Below, in pieces: positions 25,495 to 33,627 of a stretch of DNA of 34,116 nt; position 1 is the stretch's first letter, and every line of letters begins with the position of its first letter. The notes under the pieces are model-generated. The model was not told where the DNA came from, made no database searches, and saw only the letters and a program-made list of their open reading frames with translations. The DNA comes from an uncultured Acidobacteriota bacterium (GTDB lineage Bacteria > Acidobacteriota > Thermoanaerobaculia > UBA5066), in NCBI GenBank assembly GCA_937888435.1, contig CALAQS010000330.1, positions 1-34,116 of the forward strand, written 5' to 3'. A program made the translations under genes and the position numbers.

Positions 25495-27150
25495 GTGAGC
25501 GAAGTGCCCGGGCTCGGAACTGGCGGTTCCGCTGAGCCGATTCCCTTTTACCCTTCTAAGAAATCTTCATCTTCGGCTCCCGCGCTTGAACTTCGGCGCA
25601 TTTCGAAGCGCTTCGGCGAGACCCAGGCTCTTTCCGAAGCAGATCTCGTCGTGTTTCCCGGTGAGATCCACGCTCTCCTCGGCGAGAACGGCGCGGGGAA
25701 ATCCACGCTCGTGTCGATCGCAGCAGGGCGGCTCGTGGCCGACTCGGGCGAAATCCTGCGCGGCGGATCGCAGGCGTCGTATCGCAATGCCCGCGACGCC
25801 CGCCACGCCGGGCTCGTTCTCGTGCCGCAGCACGACCTCCTCATCGGCGCGGCGAGCGTGGCCGACAACCTCGCGTTCCTCGATCCCGCCGCGCCTTTCT
25901 TCGAATCCGCCGCGGCGCGGCGCGCCCGTGTCGGGCGGCTCGCGCAGGCGTTCGGGCTCGAGCTCGGCGATGCGGACGCCCGCGCCGACGCGTTGCCCGT
26001 CGGGACCCGCCAGCGCATCGAGATCGCGGGCGCGCTCGCAGGCGACCCGGACGTCCTCATCCTCGACGAGCCAACGGCCGTCCTCTCCCCTGACGAGACG
26101 GCAGCCCTCTTCGCTTCCCTGCGCAAACGTGCCGACGCCGGCGCCGCCGTCGTTCTCATCACCCACCGGCTCGCCGAGGTCTTCGCCGGCGCCGACCGGC
26201 TGACGCTGCTCGCGCGGGGGCGGTCGGTCAAGACCTGCCGCGTGAGCGAGACGACACCGCAGGAGATCGGGGGACTCCTGCTGACGAACACAGAGGGAGA
26301 GAAGAATTTCTTAGAAGGGGTTTGGGGCGCACGGGCGCTCGATTCACGCGCGGACACACCCGGCGGCCGAAGCCAAACTCACTCTTCTGAGCATGCGGCG
26401 CAAAGCGCCGCGACTCAGCCTCTCCCAAGCCTCGTGCTGACCGGATTCGCGCCAGACGAAGCGCGAGCGGTCCGAGCAGAAAGAATTTCTCTTTCCCTCC
26501 TTCCTGGCGAGATCCTCGTTCTCCTCGCGATCGACGGCAACGGCGCCGACACGATCGCCCGCGCCATCGCGGGACTGGAACGATTCTCGGGACGCGTCGA
26601 GGTCGGCGGCGTGCCGCTGCCGCTCTCGGGCGACCCGCTCGCGTTTCGCGCCGCTGGCGGGGCGTTCGTGCCCGCGGACCGGCGCGAGGAAGGCCTCGTC
26701 GCGGCTCTGTCTCTCTCGGAGAACCTCGCGCTCCCGAATCCTCCCGGCAGCGTCTTCCTCGACCGCCCGGCGATGCGCGCTCATGCCGAAGAGCGGCTGC
26801 GCGCGTTCGGCGTCCGCTACGCCTCTCCCGCCGCCCTGGCCGGCTCCCTCTCCGGCGGGAATCAGCAGAAGACCGTCCTCGCACGCGAGCTGGCGCACCG
26901 TCCCGGCGTTCTCGTCGCCGTCCATCCGACGCGAGGCCTCGACCTCGCTTCCGCCGCCGCGGTCAGAAGCCGGATTCTCGACGCGTGCCGCTCCGGGACG
27001 GCCGCTCTCGCCGTCACGGCTGATCCCGACGAGGCGCAGCTCTTCGGCGCGCCGCTTCGCGTCGTCTATCGCGGCCGCCTCTCGGCCGCGCTCGAGCCCA
27101 CGACGCCCCCTGCGGCGCTCGGACGCCTGATGGCCGGACTCGAAGGATGA
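25495..27150 (+). CDS. Nucleoside ABC transporter ATPase (tandem ABC domains) with long interdomain insertion
   Basis: LLGENGAGKSTL Walker A, LILDEPTAVLSPDE Walker B, second-domain LSGGNQQKTVLARELAHRP and DGNGADTIARAI; ~45 aa Ser/Thr/Ala-rich extra linker GEKNFLEGVWGARALDSRADTPGGRSQTHSSEHAAQSAATQP. Confidence 0.92.
   Translation: MSEVPGLGTGGSAEPIPFYPSKKSSSSAPALELRRISKRFGETQALSEADLVVFPGEIHALLGENGAGKSTLVSIAAGRLVADSGEILRGGSQASYRNARDARHAGLVLVPQHDLLIGAASVADNLAFLDPAAPFFESAAARRARVGRLAQAFGLELGDADARADALPVGTRQRIEIAGALAGDPDVLILDEPTAVLSPDETAALFASLRKRADAGAAVVLITHRLAEVFAGADRLTLLARGRSVKTCRVSETTPQEIGGLLLTNTEGEKNFLEGVWGARALDSRADTPGGRSQTHSSEHAAQSAATQPLPSLVLTGFAPDEARAVRAERISLSLLPGEILVLLAIDGNGADTIARAIAGLERFSGRVEVGGVPLPLSGDPLAFRAAGGAFVPADRREEGLVAALSLSENLALPNPPGSVFLDRPAMRAHAEERLRAFGVRYASPAALAGSLSGGNQQKTVLARELAHRPGVLVAVHPTRGLDLASAAAVRSRILDACRSGTAALAVTADPDEAQLFGAPLRVVYRGRLSAALEPTTPPAALGRLMAGLEG
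25537..25575 (+). repeat. AT-rich motif copy GCCGATTCCCTTTTACCCTTCTAAGAAATCTTCATCTTC
   Basis: Full consensus CCTTCTAAGAAATCTTC at 25552-25568, near the N-terminus of the ABC ATPase. Confidence 0.85.
26301..26318 (-). repeat. AT-rich motif copy CCTTCTAAGAAATTCTTC
   Basis: Exact core with one inserted base relative to consensus; in the ABC ATPase interdomain linker. Confidence 0.8.
26387..26418. repeat. GC palindrome CTGAG-cat-GCGGCGC-AAA-GCGCCGC-ga-CTCAG
   Basis: Perfect inner 7-bp arms plus outer 5-bp arms, inside the ABC ATPase linker. Confidence 0.9.
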
Positions 27151-28169
27151 GCCGGGAATCGGCCGCTCGCCGCTTCGCGGTCGCGGCCGCCGCCCTCTCG
27201 GCTGCCGCGGCCGCGCTCGTCGGCCTCGCGCTTCTCGCGGGAGCGTCACCTCTCGACGCGGTCCGTGCCCTCGCCGAAGGCGCGGCCGGCTCGCCCGCGG
27301 CGCTCGGCGAGACGCTGGCCCGCGCGACCGCCCTTGTCCTCACGGCAATCGGCGCGAGCCTCGCCTTCCGCGTCGGGGTTCTGAACATCGGCCTCGAGGG
27401 GCAGTTTCTCGCGGGCGCCGTGGCCGCGGCGGCGGTAGGGCCCCTCCTGGCCGGAAGCCCTCTCGCCGCGCGCGCCGGGCTTCTCGCCGCGGCGGCGCTC
27501 GCGGGAGCGCTCTGGGTGATGCCGGCCGCGTACCTCGAGGCGCGGCGCGGGGTACCGGAAGTGCTCTCGACGATTCTCCTGAACCTCGTCGCCGCCGCCG
27601 GCGTGAGCGGCCTCGTGCGCGGGGCGCTGCAGGATCCGGGAGGCGACTATCCGCAGAGCCGCGCGCTGCCGGACGCCGTGCGCCTCGCACCCCTCGCCGC
27701 GGGCGGCCGTGTCACAGCGGCAATCCTCATCGCGCTGGCGCTCGCGCTCTTCGCGACGCTCCTCCTCGAGTGGACGCCGTTCGGCCTGAAGCTGCGCGCC
27801 ACCGGCCTCGCCCCGGCAGCCGCGCGGGCGATCGGCCTGCCCCGCGCCCGCCTGCGGCTGCTCGCTTTCGCGGCCTCGGGAGCGCTCGCGGGCCTCGCGG
27901 GAGGCCTCGAGGTGCTGGCCGTGACGGGCCGCCTCTACGATCCCTTTACGGCGGGTGTCGGCTACACCGGGATCGCCGCGGCGCTCCTCGGCGGGTCGCA
28001 TCCTCTCGCGGCGGCGGTCTCGGCGGTCCTGTTCGCGGCGCTCGGCACCGGCTCGTCCGCGATGCAGCGCGACACGGGCGTCCCGGGCGCGCTCGCCACG
28101 ATCGTGCCCGGCGTCCTCGTCCTCGCGGTCCTCGCGGCGCGTGCGCGTCTGGCGCGGAAGGCAGCGTGA
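27147..28169 (+). CDS. Nucleoside ABC transporter permease 1
   Basis: FRVGVLNIGLEGQFLAGA, PEVLSTILLNLVA, TAGVGYTGIAAALLGGSHPLAA typical of BMP-type permeases; ATGA overlap. Confidence 0.92.
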   Translation: MSRESAARRFAVAAAALSAAAAALVGLALLAGASPLDAVRALAEGAAGSPAALGETLARATALVLTAIGASLAFRVGVLNIGLEGQFLAGAVAAAAVGPLLAGSPLAARAGLLAAAALAGALWVMPAAYLEARRGVPEVLSTILLNLVAAAGVSGLVRGALQDPGGDYPQSRALPDAVRLAPLAAGGRVTAAILIALALALFATLLLEWTPFGLKLRATGLAPAAARAIGLPRARLRLLAFAASGALAGLAGGLEVLAVTGRLYDPFTAGVGYTGIAAALLGGSHPLAAAVSAVLFAALGTGSSAMQRDTGVPGALATIVPGVLVLAVLAARARLARKAA

Positions 28170-29026
28170 GCGGGTTTCTCGCGGTCACGCTTCTCCTCGC
28201 CGCGCCGCTCCTCCTCGCCGCGGCGGGCGAGCTGCTCCTCGAGCGAGCGGGGTCGATCCAGATCGGGCTCGAGGGCACGATGCTCATCGGGGCGTTCACG
28301 GCCTTCGCCGCCGCGCGCTCCGGAGTCGGCCCCCACTCCGCGCTCCTCGCCGCCGCTTTCGCGGGCCTTCTCGCGGGGGCGGCCTTCGCGGTCTTCGCGG
28401 TGGCCGGCCGGGCGGATCCGATCCTCGTGGGCACCGCTTGGAATCTCGTGGCCGCGGGTGGAACCGCGTTCTCCTACCGCCTGCTCGCCGGGGCGACCGG
28501 CTCGGTCCTCGAGGTCAGGACGCTGCCGCCTCTCGCTTTCGGCCTTCCGGCAGCGGTCCTCGCGGCTTTTTTCGTTCCGGTCGTCGTGGACGTCTTTCTC
28601 GCGCGCACGCGCCCGGGTCTCGCGCTCGTGGCCGCGGGCGAGAACCCGCTCGCTCTCGCGGCGACGGGCGGCTCGGTCGTCGCCGTGCGCACGGCCGCCT
28701 CGGTCGCGGCAGGCGCACTCGGCGCCTTGGGCGGCGCTCTCCTCGTCCTCACGGTGTCGCCCACGTTCGTCGAGGGTGTGACGGCCGGGCGCGGGTTTCT
28801 CGCGCTCGCGCTCGTCGTCTTTGCGCGCTGGAAGCCGCTGCGCCTCGTGCCGGGCGCGCTCCTCGTCGCCGGCGCCACGGCTCTTCAGTACCGCCTTCAG
28901 GCCGGCGGCTCGCGCATCCCCTACGCGGTCTTCCTCGCCCTGCCGGGGCTCCTCGCGCTCTTCGCGCTCGCGGCGGCCCGCGGACGCGGGGGGTCGCCGA
29001 AAGCCCTCGGCACTCCGGCGCCCTGA
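28166..29026 (+). CDS. Nucleoside ABC transporter permease 2
   Basis: GELLLERAGSIQIGLEGTMLIGAFTAF; GTG start at 28166 overlapping the previous stop. Confidence 0.92.
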   Translation: MSGFLAVTLLLAAPLLLAAAGELLLERAGSIQIGLEGTMLIGAFTAFAAARSGVGPHSALLAAAFAGLLAGAAFAVFAVAGRADPILVGTAWNLVAAGGTAFSYRLLAGATGSVLEVRTLPPLAFGLPAAVLAAFFVPVVVDVFLARTRPGLALVAAGENPLALAATGGSVVAVRTAASVAAGALGALGGALLVLTVSPTFVEGVTAGRGFLALALVVFARWKPLRLVPGALLVAGATALQYRLQAGGSRIPYAVFLALPGLLALFALAAARGRGGSPKALGTPAP

Positions 29027-29028
29027 GG

Positions 29029-29628
29029 CTACCGGTCCGGAGGACGCTGATCCGTAGGCCTCTGGTCCGGCGGCCGCTGCTGGGACCGCTCGCGGCCGGC
29101 GCCCGGTCCGGCTCCGCCGCCCGGTGAATGTTCGCCCCCGGCCGCGCCGCGCCTCTCCATCAGGCGTTGCGCGCGCCATTCCTCGCGCCGGTCGAGGACC
29201 TGCTGCCACTGCGCGGCCGAAAGGACGTCCCTCTGCTCAAGGAACATCATCGTGGCCGCCTTGCGCAGCTTGAGCCGCGACTGCTCGAGCGCGTCGACGG
29301 CCGCCGAGACCTTCCTGGCATCGGAGTCTTTCTTCGCGACGAGCTCCTCGACGTCGATCTGGCGGCGCTCCACGTCGGCCTTGAGATCCACGAACTCGCG
29401 CCGGCGGCGCGAGAAGATGTCTTCCAGCTTCGCCTGTTGCTCGGCGGTGAGATTGAGCATCTGGACGATGCGCGGACGCTTCCACCACTTGCCCGGGGGC
29501 GCCTCCGGCATCTGGGCTTCGGCGGGGCGCGCAGGCGCGGCCGCAAAAACCACGAACGCGGCCACCGCAAAACCTCTCCCGACGCGTCTTATCGCATGTC
29601 TTATCGCATGTCTCATCGCGTGTCTCAT
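29029..29628 (-). CDS. Spy/CnrX-like (LTxxQ-type) periplasmic protein
   Basis: Signal peptide; LNLTAEQQAKLEDIFSRRRREFVDLKADVERRQIDVEELVAKKD... helical Spy/CpxP/CnrX-like segment; C-terminal PDQRPTDQRP repeats. Confidence 0.75.
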   Translation of the reverse strand: MRHAMRHAIRHAIRRVGRGFAVAAFVVFAAAPARPAEAQMPEAPPGKWWKRPRIVQMLNLTAEQQAKLEDIFSRRRREFVDLKADVERRQIDVEELVAKKDSDARKVSAAVDALEQSRLKLRKAATMMFLEQRDVLSAAQWQQVLDRREEWRAQRLMERRGAAGGEHSPGGGAGPGAGRERSQQRPPDQRPTDQRPPDR

Positions 29629-29633
29629 AGCGT
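29586..29633. repeat. 4 x 12-bp tandem repeat at the gene start
   Basis: GTCTTATCGCAT GTCTTATCGCAT GTCTCATCGCGT GTCTCATAGCGT; encodes MRHAMRHAIRHAIRR on the minus strand. Confidence 0.95.
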
Positions 29634-30170
29634 CTCTTCCACGACCAAACCGGCGAGCGAGGAGTCCTCGAGCGCGCGGTCGACCGAGACGAGCAGCTCG
29701 TCGTCCGAGGCGTCGTTCACGGCGGCAGGAGTCACCTCCCTGACCTCGCTCGTCGTCACGGTCGCCGTCTGCACGGGAGGCGCCGTCGAACCGGAGCGCA
29801 GGAGCGAGAGGCCGCCCACGAGGAGGAGCGCGGCCGCGAGGCTCGAGAAGGCGAGGGCCGGATGCCGGAGGATGCCGCGCATCCGCGGCGGGAAGACGCC
29901 CACCTCGGGCACGGGCGCGTCCACCGGTGCGCCGGCGCGCACGCCCGCCATCGTCGCCGCGGCCTGCGCCTCCCAGAAGCCGGACGGCAGGTCGTCCACG
30001 GCCCCGCTCACGGCACCGCGGTCGAGGAGCCAGGCGTCGTGCAGCGCGGCGACGCTCTCCTGGCAGTCAGCGCACGTCGCGAGGTGCTCTGGCATGGCGC
30101 CGGCGCGGTCGTCGGCCGGGAACACACGCTCGACGATCTCGTCGGGGGTGAGGTGGCGGGTCGGATTCAT
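29625..30170 (-). CDS. Zinc-finger (zf-HC2-like) anti-sigma factor with one TM
   Basis: MPEHLATCADCQESVAALHDAW (HxxxCxxC) and TM LAFSSLAAALLLVGGLSLL; adjacent to the ECF sigma with ATGA overlap. Confidence 0.85.
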   Translation of the reverse strand: MNPTRHLTPDEIVERVFPADDRAGAMPEHLATCADCQESVAALHDAWLLDRGAVSGAVDDLPSGFWEAQAAATMAGVRAGAPVDAPVPEVGVFPPRMRGILRHPALAFSSLAAALLLVGGLSLLRSGSTAPPVQTATVTTSEVREVTPAAVNDASDDELLVSVDRALEDSSLAGLVVEETL

Positions 30171-30859
30171 CGGAGGTCCTCCAGGCGCTCCCGCAGCTTG
30201 CGGGCCGCGCGAAAAAGGTGTGACTTGATCGTGCCCTCGTCGAGGCCGGTGACTACCTTGATCTCGGCGATGGACTTTTCCTCGTAGTGTTTCATGACGA
30301 AGACCGCTCGCTGACGCGGCGACAGGGCCACGAGCGCTTCGGCGATCCGGCGCCGGATATCCCGCGACAGGAGGTCGCGCTCGGGGGACGTGCCGTCGGC
30401 CGGATCGAAAGCGGCCGGAAGCTCGGGGCCGTCGTCGTCCGGGTCGGCGCGCAGCTCCGAGAAGGACACGACCGGCTTGCGGCGGCGGATGTGGTCTCGC
30501 ACGGCGTTGATCGCGATGCGCGTGAGCCACGTCTCGAAAGCCGACTGCCCCTTGAACTCGGGCAGCGCGCGAAAGGCCTTCACGAAGACGTCCTGCGTGA
30601 TGCCGTCGGCGTCGGCCGGATCGCGAAGGAGCGTGTAGACGAAGCGCGTGATCCGCTTCTGGTATGTGACGACGAAATACTCGAAGGCGTCCACGTCGCC
30701 CGCGACGACGCGCGTGAGGATCTCGGACTCGAGCTCCCGCTTCGCGGCGCGCTCGTCGACGCTCACGGATCGCGCCGCCTGTCTCGAGGGTTTGTCATGG
30801 CGAGCGTGTCTCTTGGCTCCGGAAAACGTCAGGACAGGGGCCAGCGCGGTTCCGCTCAC
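30167..30859 (-). CDS. ECF RNA polymerase sigma factor
   Basis: Region 2 DAFEYFVVTYQKRITRFVYTLLRDPADADGITQDVFVKAFRALPEFKGQSAFETWLTRIAINAVRDHIRRRK, region 4 LVALSPRQRAVFVMKHYEEKSIAEIKVVTGLDEGTIKSHLFRAARKLRERL. Start may be an internal GTG. Confidence 0.94.
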   Translation of the reverse strand: MSGTALAPVLTFSGAKRHARHDKPSRQAARSVSVDERAAKRELESEILTRVVAGDVDAFEYFVVTYQKRITRFVYTLLRDPADADGITQDVFVKAFRALPEFKGQSAFETWLTRIAINAVRDHIRRRKPVVSFSELRADPDDDGPELPAAFDPADGTSPERDLLSRDIRRRIAEALVALSPRQRAVFVMKHYEEKSIAEIKVVTGLDEGTIKSHLFRAARKLRERLEDLR

Positions 30860-30937
30860 GCCGATTGGACGCGCTTTTCTCTCCCATGGTTTACGGCATA
30901 TCCGCCTGTCGGAAATGAGGATAGCCCGCCCGACCGC

Positions 30938-31651
30938 TCAGCGCCTCCAGGGTCTCGCGAAGGCCTTGAAATCGTCCCACAGAACGATCCTCCGCCGGAG
31001 CCAGCGCACCGCGCGGACCGCTCGAGCCGGAGGAAGATCCGGCAGGAAGTAGCTGGAAAGAAGGAGGTTGATGTCTTCGAGCCGATTCAGCCCGGGGCGC
31101 GCGAGGTCCCTGTAGCGAGACAGCGGCGGAACCGGGGCTTTCCCCACCCGGGCCCGGTTCAAGTCCACGAGCCAGAGCTGGAGCGTCCCGGCCTCACCCG
31201 TCACGAGAACGTTCCCATCGGTGAAGTCGCGAAAGAACACCCCCGCGTCGTGCATCCGCCGCCCCAGCCTTCCGAGGGCCACGACGACCTCCTCGAACGA
31301 AAACGGCAACGGCGGACCGGGCCGCCGCGGGTCGTCCCGATGGAGGAACCAAACGCGAATCTGCGCCGCCCCTTCGAGCCTGCGCGCCACGTACCAGCTT
31401 TCGTCGCCCACGATCTCGGCGGCCAGCGGCTCGGGGGTCGCGAGAGAACGAGCGAGAAGAGCCCGGGCCGTGGCGAAGGAGCGCACGGCCTTGGGCGTCG
31501 ACAGGCGCTGCCGGAGGTCGAGCGGCACCTTCTTGACGACGACGGGAATGCGCTCGCCGCCGCGCTCGAGAGTCGCGTTCACGACCTCGTGCCGCCCGGG
31601 GTGGCGTTCGGGGGCTTCCTCGAACACGAGAGAGTCGTAGAGCGGCGTCAT
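30938..31651 (-). CDS. LPS-kinase-like (Kdo/WaaP-type) protein
   Basis: VVVKKVPLD, LGRLGRRMHDAGVFFRDFTDGNVLV, LWLVDLNRARV kinase-like motifs; ATG 31651 overlaps the GT39 stop. Confidence 0.75.
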   Translation of the reverse strand: MTPLYDSLVFEEAPERHPGRHEVVNATLERGGERIPVVVKKVPLDLRQRLSTPKAVRSFATARALLARSLATPEPLAAEIVGDESWYVARRLEGAAQIRVWFLHRDDPRRPGPPLPFSFEEVVVALGRLGRRMHDAGVFFRDFTDGNVLVTGEAGTLQLWLVDLNRARVGKAPVPPLSRYRDLARPGLNRLEDINLLLSSYFLPDLPPARAVRAVRWLRRRIVLWDDFKAFARPWRR

Positions 31652-33306
31652 GGCCGCGCCAGGAGCAGGGCCTCGTCGCCGCCCACCCGCTGCCGGTCCA
31701 GGACGACGAGCCGCGAGAGGCGGGCGTCCGTCCAGTGCCGCCGCTCGCTCTCGTCGGCGAGCACGAGGGCTCCCGGCGTCCTCTCGACCCATTCCGCGAG
31801 CGCGGCGTCTCTCTTGAAGTGCTCGGTCTTCCGCCGGAGCACGAGAATCGGGTAGCAGCGGTACGTCTCGCCGAAGTACGCGAGCGGCTCGCCGTGGGAC
31901 ACGCGCGGACGGAGGCGCTCGTAAAAGGGCTTCCCGGTCTTCAGGGTGTCGATCGCCGGGAAGACCACCGCGCCCGCCGCGACCTCCCCCGCCGCGAGAG
32001 CCGCGGCAAGAGCGAGCAGCGCGGGAACCGCTTCGCGTCTTCGTCTGACGAGAACGGCGATCGTCCCGGCGGCCCCGAGGCCGATCGGGATCGCGGCGAA
32101 CGGCGCGAGGCCAGCCTGTTCGACCGCGAACCGGCGCGCGGCCGGTGCGAGCGCCGCCGCCCCGATGAAGAGGAGAATCGCCGCGAACGCGACCCAGCTA
32201 CGCACCGCCAAGAGCAGCCCGCGGCTACCCGCCCTAGCCCGGCGTTCCGCCTCCACGGCGAGCGCCGCAACGAGCACCGCCGCGAATGGATACGCGGCTA
32301 GCAAGTACTTGCCCTGCTTTGCCTGCGAGAGAGAGAGGAACACGAAGCTCACCGCGGCGGCCGTCGTCGCGAACCGCAGCTCCGGCCGCTCGCGAAGCAG
32401 GCCCGCGCGCGCGAGGACGAAGGGTGCCGCAAGCGCGAGCGCCGTCCACGGGAAGAAGTCGCTCCACATGCTCTCGCAGTAGAACCACCACGGCTGGATG
32501 TGGTCGAACGCCCGGAAGAAGCGGTTCCAGTTCTGGTTCACGACGAGGTCGTAGGCGTACGCGGGCCCGCCCGCCCGTGCCGCGAAGAAATACCAGGGGA
32601 CGACGAGGAGAAGAAAGACGAAAATGCTTCGAAGGGGTTGCAGACGGCCAAGGAGGCGCAGGGACCTGGCCGTCGCGCAGCGGGTGAGGACGACCAGTCC
32701 CACGATGGCGATCGCGAGAGGGCCCTTGGTCAGCACGGCGAGCGCGATCGAGACACGCAGCACCCAGAGCCAGCGGGTGCCGCGCCCCTCTTCACCTTCT
32801 AAGAAGAACACCGAAACCAGACTGAGCATCAGCAAGCAGGAGAAGAGAGCGTCGACCTGGAGAAACTGGGACTGCCAGAAGACGATCGGCGCGACCGCGG
32901 TGGCGGCGCCCGCGACGAGGGCCTCGCGTTCCCCGCCGCGCCGGCCGGCGAAGGCCGCGGCGCAAAAGACGAGCGCGGCGCCTGCGAGAACGGAGGGCAG
33001 GCGCGTCGCGAAAGGCTTCACGTCGCCGCCGGAGAGCGGCGTCGTCGCCGCCACGGCCCAGTAGAACAGGATCGGCTTCTCCGAGTAAGGCTTCCCGTTC
33101 TCGTAAGGGAGGAGGAGGCTCCTGTGCTCGAGCATTTCCCGCACGTGCTCGGCGAAATCGGGCTCGTCGGGGGCCCAGAAGTCGCGCCCCGCCGCGGCGA
33201 CGAGGTACAGCACGGCCGCCGCCGCTGCAAGAAGGAGGGGGATGCGGAGGGAACCTGGTGCCTCTCTCAAGCGCCCTAACGATACGACGCCGCCTCCGGA
33301 TCGCAT
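31648..33306 (-). CDS. GT39/ArnT-like membrane glycosyltransferase
   Basis: DFWAPDEPDFAEHVREMLEHRSLLLPYENGKPYSEKPILFYWAVA and many TM segments. Confidence 0.88.
   Translation of the reverse strand: MRSGGGVVSLGRLREAPGSLRIPLLLAAAAAVLYLVAAAGRDFWAPDEPDFAEHVREMLEHRSLLLPYENGKPYSEKPILFYWAVAATTPLSGGDVKPFATRLPSVLAGAALVFCAAAFAGRRGGEREALVAGAATAVAPIVFWQSQFLQVDALFSCLLMLSLVSVFFLEGEEGRGTRWLWVLRVSIALAVLTKGPLAIAIVGLVVLTRCATARSLRLLGRLQPLRSIFVFLLLVVPWYFFAARAGGPAYAYDLVVNQNWNRFFRAFDHIQPWWFYCESMWSDFFPWTALALAAPFVLARAGLLRERPELRFATTAAAVSFVFLSLSQAKQGKYLLAAYPFAAVLVAALAVEAERRARAGSRGLLLAVRSWVAFAAILLFIGAAALAPAARRFAVEQAGLAPFAAIPIGLGAAGTIAVLVRRRREAVPALLALAAALAAGEVAAGAVVFPAIDTLKTGKPFYERLRPRVSHGEPLAYFGETYRCYPILVLRRKTEHFKRDAALAEWVERTPGALVLADESERRHWTDARLSRLVVLDRQRVGGDEALLLARP
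32789..32808 (+). repeat. AT-rich motif copy TCTTCACCTTCTAAGAAGAA
   Basis: Exact core; in a loop between TM helices of GT39 (FFLEGEE). Confidence 0.7.
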
Positions 33307-33338
33307 CCTGCGCGACAATCTGCGCCGGAGGGCGCCTC

Positions 33339-33584
33339 ATGGAACACAACTACCTGCACACCTTTCGGATCACTGTGGAGGGCCTGCCGGAACCGCTCGA
33401 ATTCGAGATGTTCCACGAGCTCGCCGACGTCACGGAGGTGACCGACGGCTTCGCGAAGTACGTCGCGCGCCAGGAAGACGACTTCCTGCCGCTCGGCGCC
33501 ACCGCCGCCGTACGCGCGAGCAAGGTGATCCACCTCGTTCACGTGAAGTCCGAAAAAGCGGGAGCCGGGCAGATTTCCGGGTGA
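33339..33584 (+). CDS. Small conserved-looking hypothetical protein
   Basis: ATG at 33339; MEHNYLHTFRITVEGLPEPLEFEMFHELADVTEVTDGFAKYVARQEDDFLPLGATAAVRASKVIHLVHVKSEK. Confidence 0.6.
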   Translation: MEHNYLHTFRITVEGLPEPLEFEMFHELADVTEVTDGFAKYVARQEDDFLPLGATAAVRASKVIHLVHVKSEKAGAGQISG

Positions 33585-33627
33585 GATCCGTGCCCGCTTC
33601 GCACGCGCGCACCACCCGCCTGAGAGG

